Shown piece by piece: positions 1 through 6,615 of a stretch of 23,183 nucleotides of DNA. Below the pieces are notes generated by a model. The model ran no database searches. It was not told where the DNA came from and saw nothing but the letters and a program-made list of their open reading frames with translations. The DNA lies in the NCBI GenBank assembly GCA_027019045.1, contig JALUXI010000022.1:1-23183 (forward strand). The letters are read 5' to 3'. Made by a program: the position numbers and the translations under genes. This DNA comes from Piscirickettsiaceae bacterium. GTDB taxonomy: Bacteria > Pseudomonadota > Gammaproteobacteria > Thiomicrospirales > Thiomicrospiraceae. Position 1 is the stretch's first letter, and each line of letters begins with the position of its first letter.

Positions 1-433
1 TTGGGGTTGAAACAAAAGGGAGGTTGAGCCGAAAATGGTTGGCTTGATGACAGCCGATTTTGCATTTATGGTCATGCCATTGGGCATCCAGACACTGTAC
101 ACCGGGTAGTCGATTGACGGTTTGAATAATGGTGGCTTGGTTGAGGGATTTGGGGGGTTGGAGGCTGAGCCATTGGCGAGTCACCGCTTGGCGGTCTTTT
201 TTGCCTGCATAGCCAAAAGCGGCGGGGGGAAGTTGGAGGGTTTGACTGAGCTGTTTAATCAGCCAGTCTGTATTTTGTCCTGTTTTCTCAATCCAGAGCC
301 AGAGATGCTGTCCTATGCCGCTGAGGCTGAAGCCAAGCTGTTCTTCAACAATAAAGTCTTCAGGCTTGGCTTTAAGTTGGGCTTGGAGGGTTGGCTTGCC
401 TAGGGCATAGGCAAGCTGGTCGAAACAGTACAC
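1..433 (-). CDS. truD: tRNA pseudouridine synthase D, 5' part only (runs off left edge)
   Basis: TruD converts uridine 13 of certain tRNAs to pseudouridine in the cytoplasm. The first 144 codons are present and the rest lies beyond base 1. The N-terminus reads FDQLAYALGKP, the usual TruD opening (FDxLxYxxGKP), followed by KPEDFIVEE. The catalytic motif GYAGKKDRQAVT places the nucleophile at Asp80, the same number as in E. coli TruD, which supports the GTG start at 433-431. A later KIGCHQANHFRL matches the conserved K-x-G-x(4)-N-x-FR region. The GTG shares its G with the TAG stop of the upstream diguanylate cyclase gene, so the two are probably cotranscribed and translationally coupled. No good Shine-Dalgarno sequence precedes it. 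Identity is seen clearly in the sequence; coupling is inferred. Confidence 0.93.
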   Translation of the reverse strand, partial: MYCFDQLAYALGKPTLQAQLKAKPEDFIVEEQLGFSLSGIGQHLWLWIEKTGQNTDWLIKQLSQTLQLPPAAFGYAGKKDRQAVTRQWLSLQPPKSLNQATIIQTVNRLPGVQCLDAQWHDHKCKIGCHQANHFRLNLPFVSTP

Positions 434-1479
434 TAGGCGTGAATGTCTTTTTCGGTGATAACCTGATTACGACCGTGTTCTTTGGCGTAGTAAAGTGCCT
501 GATCTGAACGAGCAATAAAGGTATTGATCTCTTCTCCTGGTCGATAGCAGGCGACCCCAAAAGAGGCGGTGATTTTGCCAATTTGGCGTTCGCTGCCTTT
601 GCGTTTGAGGCGGGCGTGTTCAAGTGTTGAGCGGATTTTTTCCGCTTTTTGAGCGACTTCTTCTAGCGTTTCATTGGTCACTAAAATTGCAAACTCTTCT
701 CCACCATAGCGGCAGACGGTTTGGTTATCGGTGGCAAGGCGTTTCATAATGCTGGCAAAGTAACGCAAAACGCTGTCACCGACCAGGTGTCCGAATTCGT
801 CGTTAAAGCGCTTAAAGTGGTCAATGTCGGTCATAATCAGGCAGACCGACTTGAGTTCGTCCTCTTCAACAGAGGTGGTCAGTTCAACGATGGCTTGGTT
901 AAAGGCTTTACGGTTACCGACCTCAGTGAGTTCATCGGTTAACACCGCCGCTTTGGCTTGAACCAGTTCTTCTCTTAAGCGTTTGACCTCTTCGGCAGAG
1001 TTAATCACATCTTCTTTCATCGCCTCTGAGTCTTCCCGCATATTTTCTGCTGTTTCTAAAACGATTTTAGTAATTTCTCGAATCTGATCAGCGGAAATAT
1101 TGGGGTCATTCAAATTTGCCGTGCAGGCGGCGAGTTGTTCAGTTTCAGAGTCGAGTTTACTTGACCATTCATTGAATTTTTTAGCGATAGCATTGAGTAG
1201 GCGGCGGAAAGCGATATCAAATTGAGGTTCATTGTCATCACAAGGTCTTAAATATTCTTCATAGAGTCTTCGCCCTTCTCGATCATGGTAGCCAAAGGGG
1301 TCGGCCATAATCTCATCCATTTCTTTACGAAGCGCGACATTATCCCCTTTTAAATAGGCGTACCAGACGAGGTAGTTGATTGGCGTAGGATTGATACCTT
1401 CTTCTTCAAAAGTTTTGCTGAGCTTATCAAATACTCTTTTGGCTTCGGCTAAAGTATCGTTGGCATATAATTCATTCAT
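433..1479 (-). CDS. GGDEF-domain diguanylate cyclase, soluble
   Basis: This protein probably makes cyclic di-GMP from two GTP. The 348 residues have a C-terminal GGDEF domain from about residue 182 to 340. It includes TDELTEVGNR, the metal-binding TDIDHFKRFND (about 217-227) and an intact active-site loop GGEEF at 259-263, so the enzyme should be active. The inhibitory I-site (RxxD five residues before GGEEF) is absent; TDNQ sits there, so product inhibition through that site is unlikely. Residues 1-180 are helical and acidic with no membrane segment or signal peptide. I do not recognise a named sensor domain there, and the end (about 135-178) looks coiled-coil. The gene is divergent from the toxin-antitoxin operon and overlaps truD by one base. 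It may feed the LapD system about 9 kb away, but nothing local shows that. Confidence 0.9.
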   Translation of the reverse strand: MNELYANDTLAEAKRVFDKLSKTFEEEGINPTPINYLVWYAYLKGDNVALRKEMDEIMADPFGYHDREGRRLYEEYLRPCDDNEPQFDIAFRRLLNAIAKKFNEWSSKLDSETEQLAACTANLNDPNISADQIREITKIVLETAENMREDSEAMKEDVINSAEEVKRLREELVQAKAAVLTDELTEVGNRKAFNQAIVELTTSVEEDELKSVCLIMTDIDHFKRFNDEFGHLVGDSVLRYFASIMKRLATDNQTVCRYGGEEFAILVTNETLEEVAQKAEKIRSTLEHARLKRKGSERQIGKITASFGVACYRPGEEINTFIARSDQALYYAKEHGRNQVITEKDIHA

Positions 1480-1513
1480 GGTATTAGCCCTCTATGTAAG
1501 TGCGATTCTAAGC

Positions 1514-1541
1514 ATTTTATCATGAACGGGTTAAGTGGAAA
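1514..1541 (-). promoter_or_regulatory. Candidate sigma70 promoter for the GGDEF gene
   Basis: On the minus strand TTTCCA (4 of 6 matches to the -35 consensus), a 16-base spacer and TAAAAT (5 of 6 to -10) lie about 35 bases upstream of the start codon at 1479. An alternative TTAACC-N18-TAGAAT pair overlaps it, so the exact promoter is uncertain. Confidence 0.3.
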
Positions 1542-1563
1542 TTAAAGATTTGGGTGGATTGAA

Positions 1564-1592
1564 TTGGCAATGCTGTGGTAAGTTGCTACAAT
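1564..1592 (+). promoter_or_regulatory. Sigma70-type promoter of the parD-parE-ubiK-comM cluster
   Basis: TTGGCA at 1564-1569, a 17-base spacer and TACAAT at 1587-1592 give 5 of 6 matches at both boxes with ideal spacing. The start codon at 1621 follows after a short leader with a strong ribosome-binding site, AGGAG at 1610-1614, six bases before the ATG. Type II antitoxins commonly repress such promoters; I did not find a clear palindromic operator here. Confidence 0.6.
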
Positions 1593-1620
1593 GTGCTGGT
1601 AGTTAGAAGAGGAGAGTGAA

Positions 1621-1842
1621 ATGGCGACAGCAAGTATTCGTTTAGAGTCTTCTTTAGTAGAGAAAGCAAAGATTATGGCTCAAGTATTGGATCGAAGTGT
1701 ACCGAAACAGATTGAACATTGGGCTAAAATAGGTGAGATTATGGAGGCCAATCCAGAGTTGTCCTATCAATTCGTAAAACAGGCCTTGATTGCACAGGCA
1801 GAAGCAGAAGCAGATCAATTGGTACCTTATGAGTTTGATTAG
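1621..1842 (+). CDS. ParD-like antitoxin of a type II toxin-antitoxin pair
   Basis: This small protein (73 residues) should bind and neutralise the toxin encoded by the next gene and repress their shared promoter. The start MATASIRLESSLVEKAKIMA looks like a ribbon-helix-helix DNA-binding segment of the ParD_like family (a short beta strand with alternating side chains, then a helix). The following part, SVPKQIEHWAKIGEIMEANPEL, is typical of that family, with the QIEHWAKIG pattern. The acidic C-terminal tail (AEAEADQLVPYEFD) probably wraps the toxin. The ATG has a strong ribosome-binding site. The gene overlaps the toxin gene by 14 bases, the usual antitoxin-first order with translational coupling. 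Family assignment is from memory of the motif pattern; repression is inferred from the family. Confidence 0.82.
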   Translation: MATASIRLESSLVEKAKIMAQVLDRSVPKQIEHWAKIGEIMEANPELSYQFVKQALIAQAEAEADQLVPYEFD

Positions 1843-2119
1843 AACGGTTTTACAAGCACCTTCGTTTAGAAAAAAGGTTAAAAAGTTACACCCTGTTCAA
1901 AAGCAAGATTTAGATCAAGCGATCAGACGATTGATGCAGTCCCCAGAGCTGGGTGAACAGAAAAAAGGGGATTTACGATTTTTGAGGGTGTATAAATTTA
2001 AAATCGCGGGACAAGAAGCTTTGTTGGGTTATGCTTACCAAGAGGAACAGCTCGTATTAAATTTATTGGCACTGGGCGTACACGAAAATTTTTATCGAGA
2101 TATTAAAAGGGGAAGTTAA
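1829..2119 (+). CDS. RelE/ParE-family toxin
   Basis: This is the toxin partner of the ParD-like antitoxin, 96 residues from the ATG at 1829 (MSLIRTVLQAPSFRKKVKKL). An in-frame ATG at 1790 would add 13 residues, but it lies deep in the antitoxin gene and the extra part is not toxin-like. The protein is basic, with the compact RelE/ParE pattern: two N-terminal helices, then strands containing KKGDLRFLRVYKFKIAGQEALLGYAY, and the ending LLALGVHENFYRDIKR, whose HENFYRDIK motif recurs in this toxin group. Such toxins either cleave mRNA on ribosomes (RelE) or poison gyrase (ParE); the sequence alone does not decide which. The stop lies two bases before ubiK, so toxin and housekeeping genes are probably on one transcript. 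Confidence 0.82.
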   Translation: MSLIRTVLQAPSFRKKVKKLHPVQKQDLDQAIRRLMQSPELGEQKKGDLRFLRVYKFKIAGQEALLGYAYQEEQLVLNLLALGVHENFYRDIKRGS

Positions 2120-2121
2120 AA

Positions 2122-2394
2122 ATGTTAAGTCCTAAGCAGTTAGAAGAGATGGCGAAATCGGTAATGGAGGCGTTGCCGCCTGGGATTGGGCAGTTGCCTG
2201 AACAGGTGCAGCAGAATGTGAAAGCGAGTTTGAGCAGTGTATTTGCCAAAATGGATTTGGTGACTCGTGAGGAGTTTGATGTGCAGAAGGGGGTGTTGCA
2301 AAAGACCCGTGCCAAACTGGAAGCTTTAGAAAAACGCGTGGAAAAATTGGAAGCTTTGCATGTCGTGCCTGATGAGGAGAAGGGCTTAGAGTGA
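2122..2394 (+). CDS. ubiK: Ubiquinone biosynthesis accessory factor UbiK (YqiC/BMFP family)
   Basis: UbiK is a small membrane-fusogenic protein that helps the Ubi enzyme complex make ubiquinone under aerobic conditions. The 90 residues start MLSPKQLEEMAKSVMEALPP, then an amphipathic helix with ASLSSVFAKMDLVTREEFDVQ. The C-terminus is a coiled coil (about 52-82: VLQKTRAKLEALEKRVEKLEAL) that forms the trimer in this family. Length matches the family (80-110 residues). An AGGGGA-type ribosome-binding site sits about 9 bases before the ATG, inside the end of the toxin gene. Its stop overlaps the GTG start of comM by four bases (GTGA). The ubiK-comM pairing is common in gammaproteobacteria. Confidence 0.9.
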   Translation: MLSPKQLEEMAKSVMEALPPGIGQLPEQVQQNVKASLSSVFAKMDLVTREEFDVQKGVLQKTRAKLEALEKRVEKLEALHVVPDEEKGLE

Positions 2395-3908
2395 GCAGTC
2401 TGGCGGCGGTTTATACCCGTGCTTTATTGGGGCTAGACGCGCCCCTCGTTACGGTAGAGGTACATGCGAGCAATGGCTTGCCTGCCTTAAGTTTGGTGGG
2501 CTTGCCCGAGGCGAGTGTACGAGAGAGTAAGGAGCGGGTGCGCAGTGCTTTAATGAGCAGTCAGTTCCAACTGCCACCGATGCGGATCACTTTGAATTTA
2601 GCGCCTGCGGATTTGCCTAAGGTGGGGAGTCGTTATGATTTACCGATTGCAATCGGTATTTTGCAGGCCACGGGGCAGTTGGAGGCGAATACGGCGGGCT
2701 TTGAACTGTTTGGCGAGCTGGGTTTGGATGGGCAGTTGCGTCCTGTGGCGGGGATTTTGCCGAGCATTTTGGCGGCAAACAAAGCAGGGCGAACGGCGAT
2801 TATTCCTGAAGCCAATTTAGAAGAAGCGAGCTTGCTTAAGGAGGCTAAGGTATTGGGTGCGTCGCACTTGCTGGAAGTGTGTGCATTTTTAACGGAAAAA
2901 AATACAAAAATGCTGAAATCCCCAGTCCCGCTGGTGAAAGAGGGGCTGAATTATGCTGAGGATTTGAGTGATATTGTGGGGCAGCATCAAGCAAAGCGGG
3001 CATTGGAGATTGCCGCCAGTGGTCGACATCCGCTATTGATGGTGGGGCCGCCTGGTTCGGGTAAGAGTATGCTGGCCAAACGGTTAGTGACGCTGCTCCC
3101 ACCTTTGTCGCATGAGGAGGCGATTGAAGTGGCGGCGATTCATTCGATTGCTCAAGTGGATACGGGCAGTCGTTCTCCCTTTCAACCGCCCTATTTTTCG
3201 CCCCACCATACTTCGACGGCACCTGCGTTGATAGGTGGCGGCTCTCATCAGCCAAAACCTGGTGCCATTTCTTTGAGCCATCTAGGGGTGCTTTTTTTAG
3301 ATGAGTTGCCTGAGTTTAATCGTTCGGTGTTGGAGGCGTTGCGAGAGCCTTTAGAGAATCGAGCGGTACATATCTCTCGGGTGAATGGTCATATTACTTA
3401 TCCTGCTGATTTTCTGCTGGTTGCAGCACTTAATCCATCCCCATCAGGATTTTTCCCCGATGATCCACAAAATCGTTGCAAAGATACCCCTGAGCAGATT
3501 CAGCGTTATTTAAAAAAGATTTCAGGACCATTATTGGATCGGGTTGATTTGCAGATTGAAGTGCCGCCTGTGGAGGTGGCGGATTTGCAGGGGAAGGTGG
3601 ATCCCAATGCGGAGACCAGTGAGCAGGTTCGAGCAAGAGTGGCGATATGTCGTCAGCGGCAGTTGACTCGGCAAGGCTGTTTAAACGGGGAGCTGTCGCC
3701 AAAGCAGTTGCAGAAACAAGTGGTATTGACCGAACCGATGCAGCAGCTTTTGCAGCAGGCGATGAATCGTTTGGGGTTGTCGGCAAGAGCTTATCACTCT
3801 ATTTTACGAGTTGCGCTGACTTTGGCGGATATGGAGGCTACAGAGTTAGAGATAAAACATTTAGCAGAAGCAATAGGCTATCGTAATTTAGACCGCTTAA
3901 AGGCTTAG
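2391..3908 (+). CDS. comM: ComM/YifB family Mg-chelatase-like AAA+ ATPase
   Basis: ComM is a hexameric helicase that promotes branch migration of incoming DNA during natural transformation; it is also found in species not known to be competent. The 505 residues (GTG start at 2391) comprise an N-terminal Lon-protease-like fold (about 1-170; SLVGLPEASVRESKERVRSA is diagnostic). The AAA+ domain starts near 190 (LSDIVGQHQAKRALEIAA), with Walker A GPPGSGKS at about 219-226 and Walker B LFLDELPEF at about 300-308. Sensor/arginine-finger segments follow (LNPSPSGFFPDD, SGPLLDRVDLQIEVP), then a C-terminal Mg-chelatase-type helical domain with RAYHSILRVALTLADME. Length is normal and no motif is missing. 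It overlaps ubiK and sits one base before the next membrane-protein gene. Confidence 0.96.
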   Translation: MSSLAAVYTRALLGLDAPLVTVEVHASNGLPALSLVGLPEASVRESKERVRSALMSSQFQLPPMRITLNLAPADLPKVGSRYDLPIAIGILQATGQLEANTAGFELFGELGLDGQLRPVAGILPSILAANKAGRTAIIPEANLEEASLLKEAKVLGASHLLEVCAFLTEKNTKMLKSPVPLVKEGLNYAEDLSDIVGQHQAKRALEIAASGRHPLLMVGPPGSGKSMLAKRLVTLLPPLSHEEAIEVAAIHSIAQVDTGSRSPFQPPYFSPHHTSTAPALIGGGSHQPKPGAISLSHLGVLFLDELPEFNRSVLEALREPLENRAVHISRVNGHITYPADFLLVAALNPSPSGFFPDDPQNRCKDTPEQIQRYLKKISGPLLDRVDLQIEVPPVEVADLQGKVDPNAETSEQVRARVAICRQRQLTRQGCLNGELSPKQLQKQVVLTEPMQQLLQQAMNRLGLSARAYHSILRVALTLADMEATELEIKHLAEAIGYRNLDRLKA

Positions 3909-3909
3909 C

Positions 3910-4626
3910 ATGGATTCGTTATTGGATTTCTTTGGTTCTCACTCACTCTATCTGACGGCTTTTTTGGTTGGGATTTTGGGGGGCGTGCATTGCTTGGGGA
4001 TGTGTGGCGGTGTCGTAGGCAGTTTGACTTTTAATTTAGCACCTTCGGTGCAGACTCATTTTCGCAAAATGTTGCCTTTTCAGTTGTCTTATAACGCAGG
4101 TCGAATCAGTAGTTATATGGTGCTGGGGGGTGTTTTTGGGTTTCTTGGTGCCTCTTTAGCCAATCTAGCCACCTTTCTGCCTGCACAGCAGGTATTACAG
4201 TGGGTGGCGGGGTTGTTTATGATCGCTTTGGGGTTGTATTTAGGCGGTTGGTGGTTTGGTGTGGTGGCGATTGAGAAGTTGGGGGCGAAGGTGTGGCAAT
4301 GGCTTCAGCCGTTGACTAAACGCTTTCATCGAGTGGATCACCTTTATCAAGCCTATTTGTATGGCTTGCTCTGGGGGTGGTTGCCGTGTGGCTTGGTGTA
4401 TAGTATGTTGATTATGGCTCTGAGTGCAGGATCGGCACTCAATGGCGCGCTGGTGATGGGCGCATTTGGTCTAGGCACCTTGCCTAATCTTTTATTGATG
4501 GGCGCTTTCGCCTTTTATCTCACTAAATGGAGTCGCAAACTTTGGGTGCGCCGTACCGCTGGCGTTCTGGTGATGCTATTGGGTGCTTGGCAAATTTACC
4601 TTGCAACCCATGTGCATATCACTTAA
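3910..4626 (+). CDS. TauE/SafE-like (DsbD_2/UreH-like) six-helix membrane protein
   Basis: This integral membrane protein has 238 residues and about six transmembrane helices. The first helix holds GILGGVHCLGMCGG (Cys28, Cys32), and a later helix holds WGWLPCGLVYSML (Cys near 160). This pattern is the DsbD-type/UreH-like transmembrane family often annotated as sulfite exporter TauE/SafE and frequently found near cytochrome oxidase or copper-handling genes. The paired Cys/His residues could carry reducing power or bind metal across the membrane, but I cannot tell which substrate is used. No oxidase genes are in the window. The ATG is one base after the comM stop, so it is probably the last gene of that cluster. 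It converges on the tolC-like gene with a 6-base gap. Confidence 0.8.
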   Translation: MDSLLDFFGSHSLYLTAFLVGILGGVHCLGMCGGVVGSLTFNLAPSVQTHFRKMLPFQLSYNAGRISSYMVLGGVFGFLGASLANLATFLPAQQVLQWVAGLFMIALGLYLGGWWFGVVAIEKLGAKVWQWLQPLTKRFHRVDHLYQAYLYGLLWGWLPCGLVYSMLIMALSAGSALNGALVMGAFGLGTLPNLLLMGAFAFYLTKWSRKLWVRRTAGVLVMLLGAWQIYLATHVHIT

Positions 4627-4632
4627 TTAAGT

Positions 4633-5970
4633 TTACAGGTCATCATAACTGTTATTGACCTTTAATAATCCCAAGTCAATTTTAAATGCGGGTAGTAGAG
4701 CTCCTGTATCGTGAAGGATACGGTATTTAGCCGTGGCTAAATCACTTTCTGATTTGACCAGCTCTCGCATTGCAGAGTTGTATTCATCTTCTGTATTCAA
4801 TAAGTCAAGCAGTGAACGACGACCTAAGCTGAATTGTTTACGATAGCCGATGAGGGTGTCGTGAGTCATTTTGATGTGCAGTTTTTGATAGTTGATCTGC
4901 TGTTGAATGGACTCCATGGCATTCCATGAATAGCGAACAGCTTCGATGGCTTGGCGGCGGCTATGGTTGCGGATTTCGGCTGAGCGTTGGTAGTCAGCAA
5001 TGGCACTGTCCACTTTGGATTTGTCTGCACCACCGTTGAAGAGGTTGTAGCGAAGACGGAGCATCAATTGTAGGTTTTCATCTGTCCCTTTAATGCCGTT
5101 GACATCTTGATTGTAGGTTTTGGAAAGCTCTAAATCTAGCTTAGGGTAGTAAAGGCTGCGATTCACTTTTACTTGATTTTGCGTTTCGACTAGATCGGCA
5201 TTGGCAGAGAGAAGCGTAGGGTGTTGGAGCAATGCCTGGTCAATGGCTTCTTGAAGGGTGCTGGGGAGTTGAAAGTGAAACTTGGGTTCGACAAGGTGGT
5301 TGTCGATCGTACGACCGAGTACCCGATGAAAACGGGCTTTGGCATCATAATAGTTATTTTTCTCAGAAGCAAAGTTGGTTTCAGCGAGATAGAGGCGCGC
5401 GCGCGCTTGGTCAACTTCAACTTTATTGCCGATACCGGCTTTTTGGCGTTCGATGATCTGGTCGAGAATTTTCTGATGAGTATCTCGATTGTCTTCTGCC
5501 AGACGCAAAAGCTTTTCTTCTTTTAACAGGCTGAGATAAGCCTTAACCATATCAAGTGCAGTTTGGTTGGCTTGGTCTAGGGCCTTGTATTTTTGTGCAT
5601 CCAATTTTGCTTGGACGCGTGTGACATCATATTTTGTCCCAAAGCCTTCAAATAAGTTTTGGCTGACTCGAATGGAGGCTTCGCGGCGGGTGAGTCCATC
5701 ACCTGTGGTATCCGTGGTATTATTTTTGACCTCTTCATAGCCTATGCCTGTAGAGAGGTCAATTTTTGGATAATAAGCTGCTTTGGCGCCTCTCAGATCA
5801 GCTTGAAGGCCTTGAGCAGCTTTGACTTGGTCTCTAAATTCAGGACTGTGAATAATGGCATCTTCTACCGCTTCATTGAGCGTGATCGCCCAACTTTGAG
5901 CGCTGAAGAGAAGAGGGATAAGGATACCCAGTGGCTTAAGCCATTGTTTATGAGTGAGTTGTGACTTCAT
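4633..5970 (-). CDS. TolC-family outer membrane channel of the Lap type I secretion system
   Basis: This protein should form the trimeric outer membrane/periplasm tunnel through which LapB-LapC exports a substrate (the role called LapE in Pseudomonas). The 445 residues begin with a signal peptide (MKSQLTHKQWLKPLGILIPLLF, cleavage near SAQSWA). The mature start ITLNEAVEDAIIHSPEF is the classic outer membrane efflux repeat opening. Two homologous helical halves follow, each with long coiled coils and membrane strands: RREASIRVSQNLFEGFGT in the first and LQLMLRLRYNLFNGGADKSK in the second. The length is typical. The start codon overlaps the end of the upstream regulator gene by 23 bases and has a very strong ribosome-binding site inside that gene. 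A run of six GC dinucleotides (5395-5406) encodes an ARAR stretch. Confidence 0.92.
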   Translation of the reverse strand: MKSQLTHKQWLKPLGILIPLLFSAQSWAITLNEAVEDAIIHSPEFRDQVKAAQGLQADLRGAKAAYYPKIDLSTGIGYEEVKNNTTDTTGDGLTRREASIRVSQNLFEGFGTKYDVTRVQAKLDAQKYKALDQANQTALDMVKAYLSLLKEEKLLRLAEDNRDTHQKILDQIIERQKAGIGNKVEVDQARARLYLAETNFASEKNNYYDAKARFHRVLGRTIDNHLVEPKFHFQLPSTLQEAIDQALLQHPTLLSANADLVETQNQVKVNRSLYYPKLDLELSKTYNQDVNGIKGTDENLQLMLRLRYNLFNGGADKSKVDSAIADYQRSAEIRNHSRRQAIEAVRYSWNAMESIQQQINYQKLHIKMTHDTLIGYRKQFSLGRRSLLDLLNTEDEYNSAMRELVKSESDLATAKYRILHDTGALLPAFKIDLGLLKVNNSYDDL

Positions 5971-6613
5971 GGTTTCCTCCTAGGATGAATAGAGCGAGTG
6001 CTAACCGGTCTTTGACGCCGAGTTTTTCAAATATATTGTGTAGATGTGCTTTGACGGTTCGTTCTGAAATATTTAGAGCTTTAGCAATTTGTTGGTTGCT
6101 TTCTCCTTTTAAGATATGCTCGATAGTTTCCACTTCTCTGTCGGTCAAGTGCTGTTGCCAAGCAGGAGGGGAAGAGGGGGGATTGTCTGATTTTGGCTGG
6201 GTGTCTTGGTGAAGCAGTTGAATCATTTTTTGCAGCAGTTGCTGTCCGACCCAGACATGTCCTGTTAAGATGCTGTGAACTGCTTGTTTGAGGCGATCTG
6301 GATGTGCATGTGTATTGAGATAGCCTTTAGCCCCTTTTTCGAGCCAAGCGAGACCCGATGCATCATTAGGGAGGTTTTCGAGAATCAGGATGTCTTTGTG
6401 AATTTGAAGTAGGCGGTCAATGATGGGGTCATCTTCAGGGGATTGACGGTGAAAGAGAATGAGTGGTTGAGTCAATCGGTTAAGGGCAGAGTTGAGGCTG
6501 TGTGCATCATCTGTTGGCACAATAGGCGGTGGGGAACTGAGGGTCTGAAGTGTATTTTTCCATTGTGAAAGTAAAGCTGGTTGTTTGGTGTATAAGATTA
6601 TACCGTCATTCAT
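5948..6613 (-). CDS. LuxR/FixJ-type regulator with degenerate receiver domain (CsgD/VpsT-like layout)
   Basis: This is a DNA-binding transcription regulator of 221 residues. Residues 156-211 form a clear LuxR helix-turn-helix (LTDREVETIEHILKG, then NQQIAKALNISERTVKAHL). Residues 1-135 have the shape of a receiver domain but no phosphorylation residues: the first strand lacks an acidic pair (IILYTKQP), the phosphoacceptor position is about His55 (LILFHRQSP), and the switch Lys is replaced (KGYLNTHAHP). It is therefore unlikely to be controlled by phosphorylation. The layout recalls the biofilm regulators CsgD and VpsT. VpsT binds c-di-GMP through a W[F/L/M][T/S]R motif; the matching place here reads WVGQ (121-124). 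The gene lies between the adaptor and channel genes of the Lap operon, so it probably regulates this operon or its adhesin. Confidence 0.85.
   Translation of the reverse strand: MNDGIILYTKQPALLSQWKNTLQTLSSPPPIVPTDDAHSLNSALNRLTQPLILFHRQSPEDDPIIDRLLQIHKDILILENLPNDASGLAWLEKGAKGYLNTHAHPDRLKQAVHSILTGHVWVGQQLLQKMIQLLHQDTQPKSDNPPSSPPAWQQHLTDREVETIEHILKGESNQQIAKALNISERTVKAHLHNIFEKLGVKDRLALALFILGGNHEVTTHS
5976..5981 (-). promoter_or_regulatory. Strong ribosome-binding site of the tolC-like gene inside the regulator gene
   Basis: AGGAGG on the minus strand, five bases (AAACC) before the ATG at 5970, is a perfect Shine-Dalgarno. It lies within the last codons of the regulator gene (the Gly-Gly codons). 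It fixes the tolC-like start and lets the channel be translated independently of the overlap. Confidence 0.75.
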
Positions 6614-6615
6614 CC

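Noticed and set aside
122..403. Plus-strand 93-residue open frame
   Set aside because: It is antisense to truD, whose minus-strand translation has clear conserved motifs.
1790..1828. Upstream ATG extending the toxin by 13 residues
   Set aside because: It lies inside the antitoxin gene and adds sequence unlike the toxin family; ATG 1829 with a 14-base overlap fits better.
2845..3255. Minus-strand 136-residue frame
   Set aside because: It is antisense to comM, which carries Walker A/B and full-length family motifs.
4621..4632. 12-bp palindrome ACTTAATTAAGT between convergent genes
   Set aside because: It is AT-only apart from the ends, has no GC-rich stem or T-run, and overlaps the stop codon of the SafE-like gene, so it is not a convincing terminator.
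5395..5406. Six GC dinucleotides in the tolC-like gene, possible phase-variation tract
   Set aside because: The tract is short, in frame as Ala-Arg codons in a conserved helix, and probably chance.
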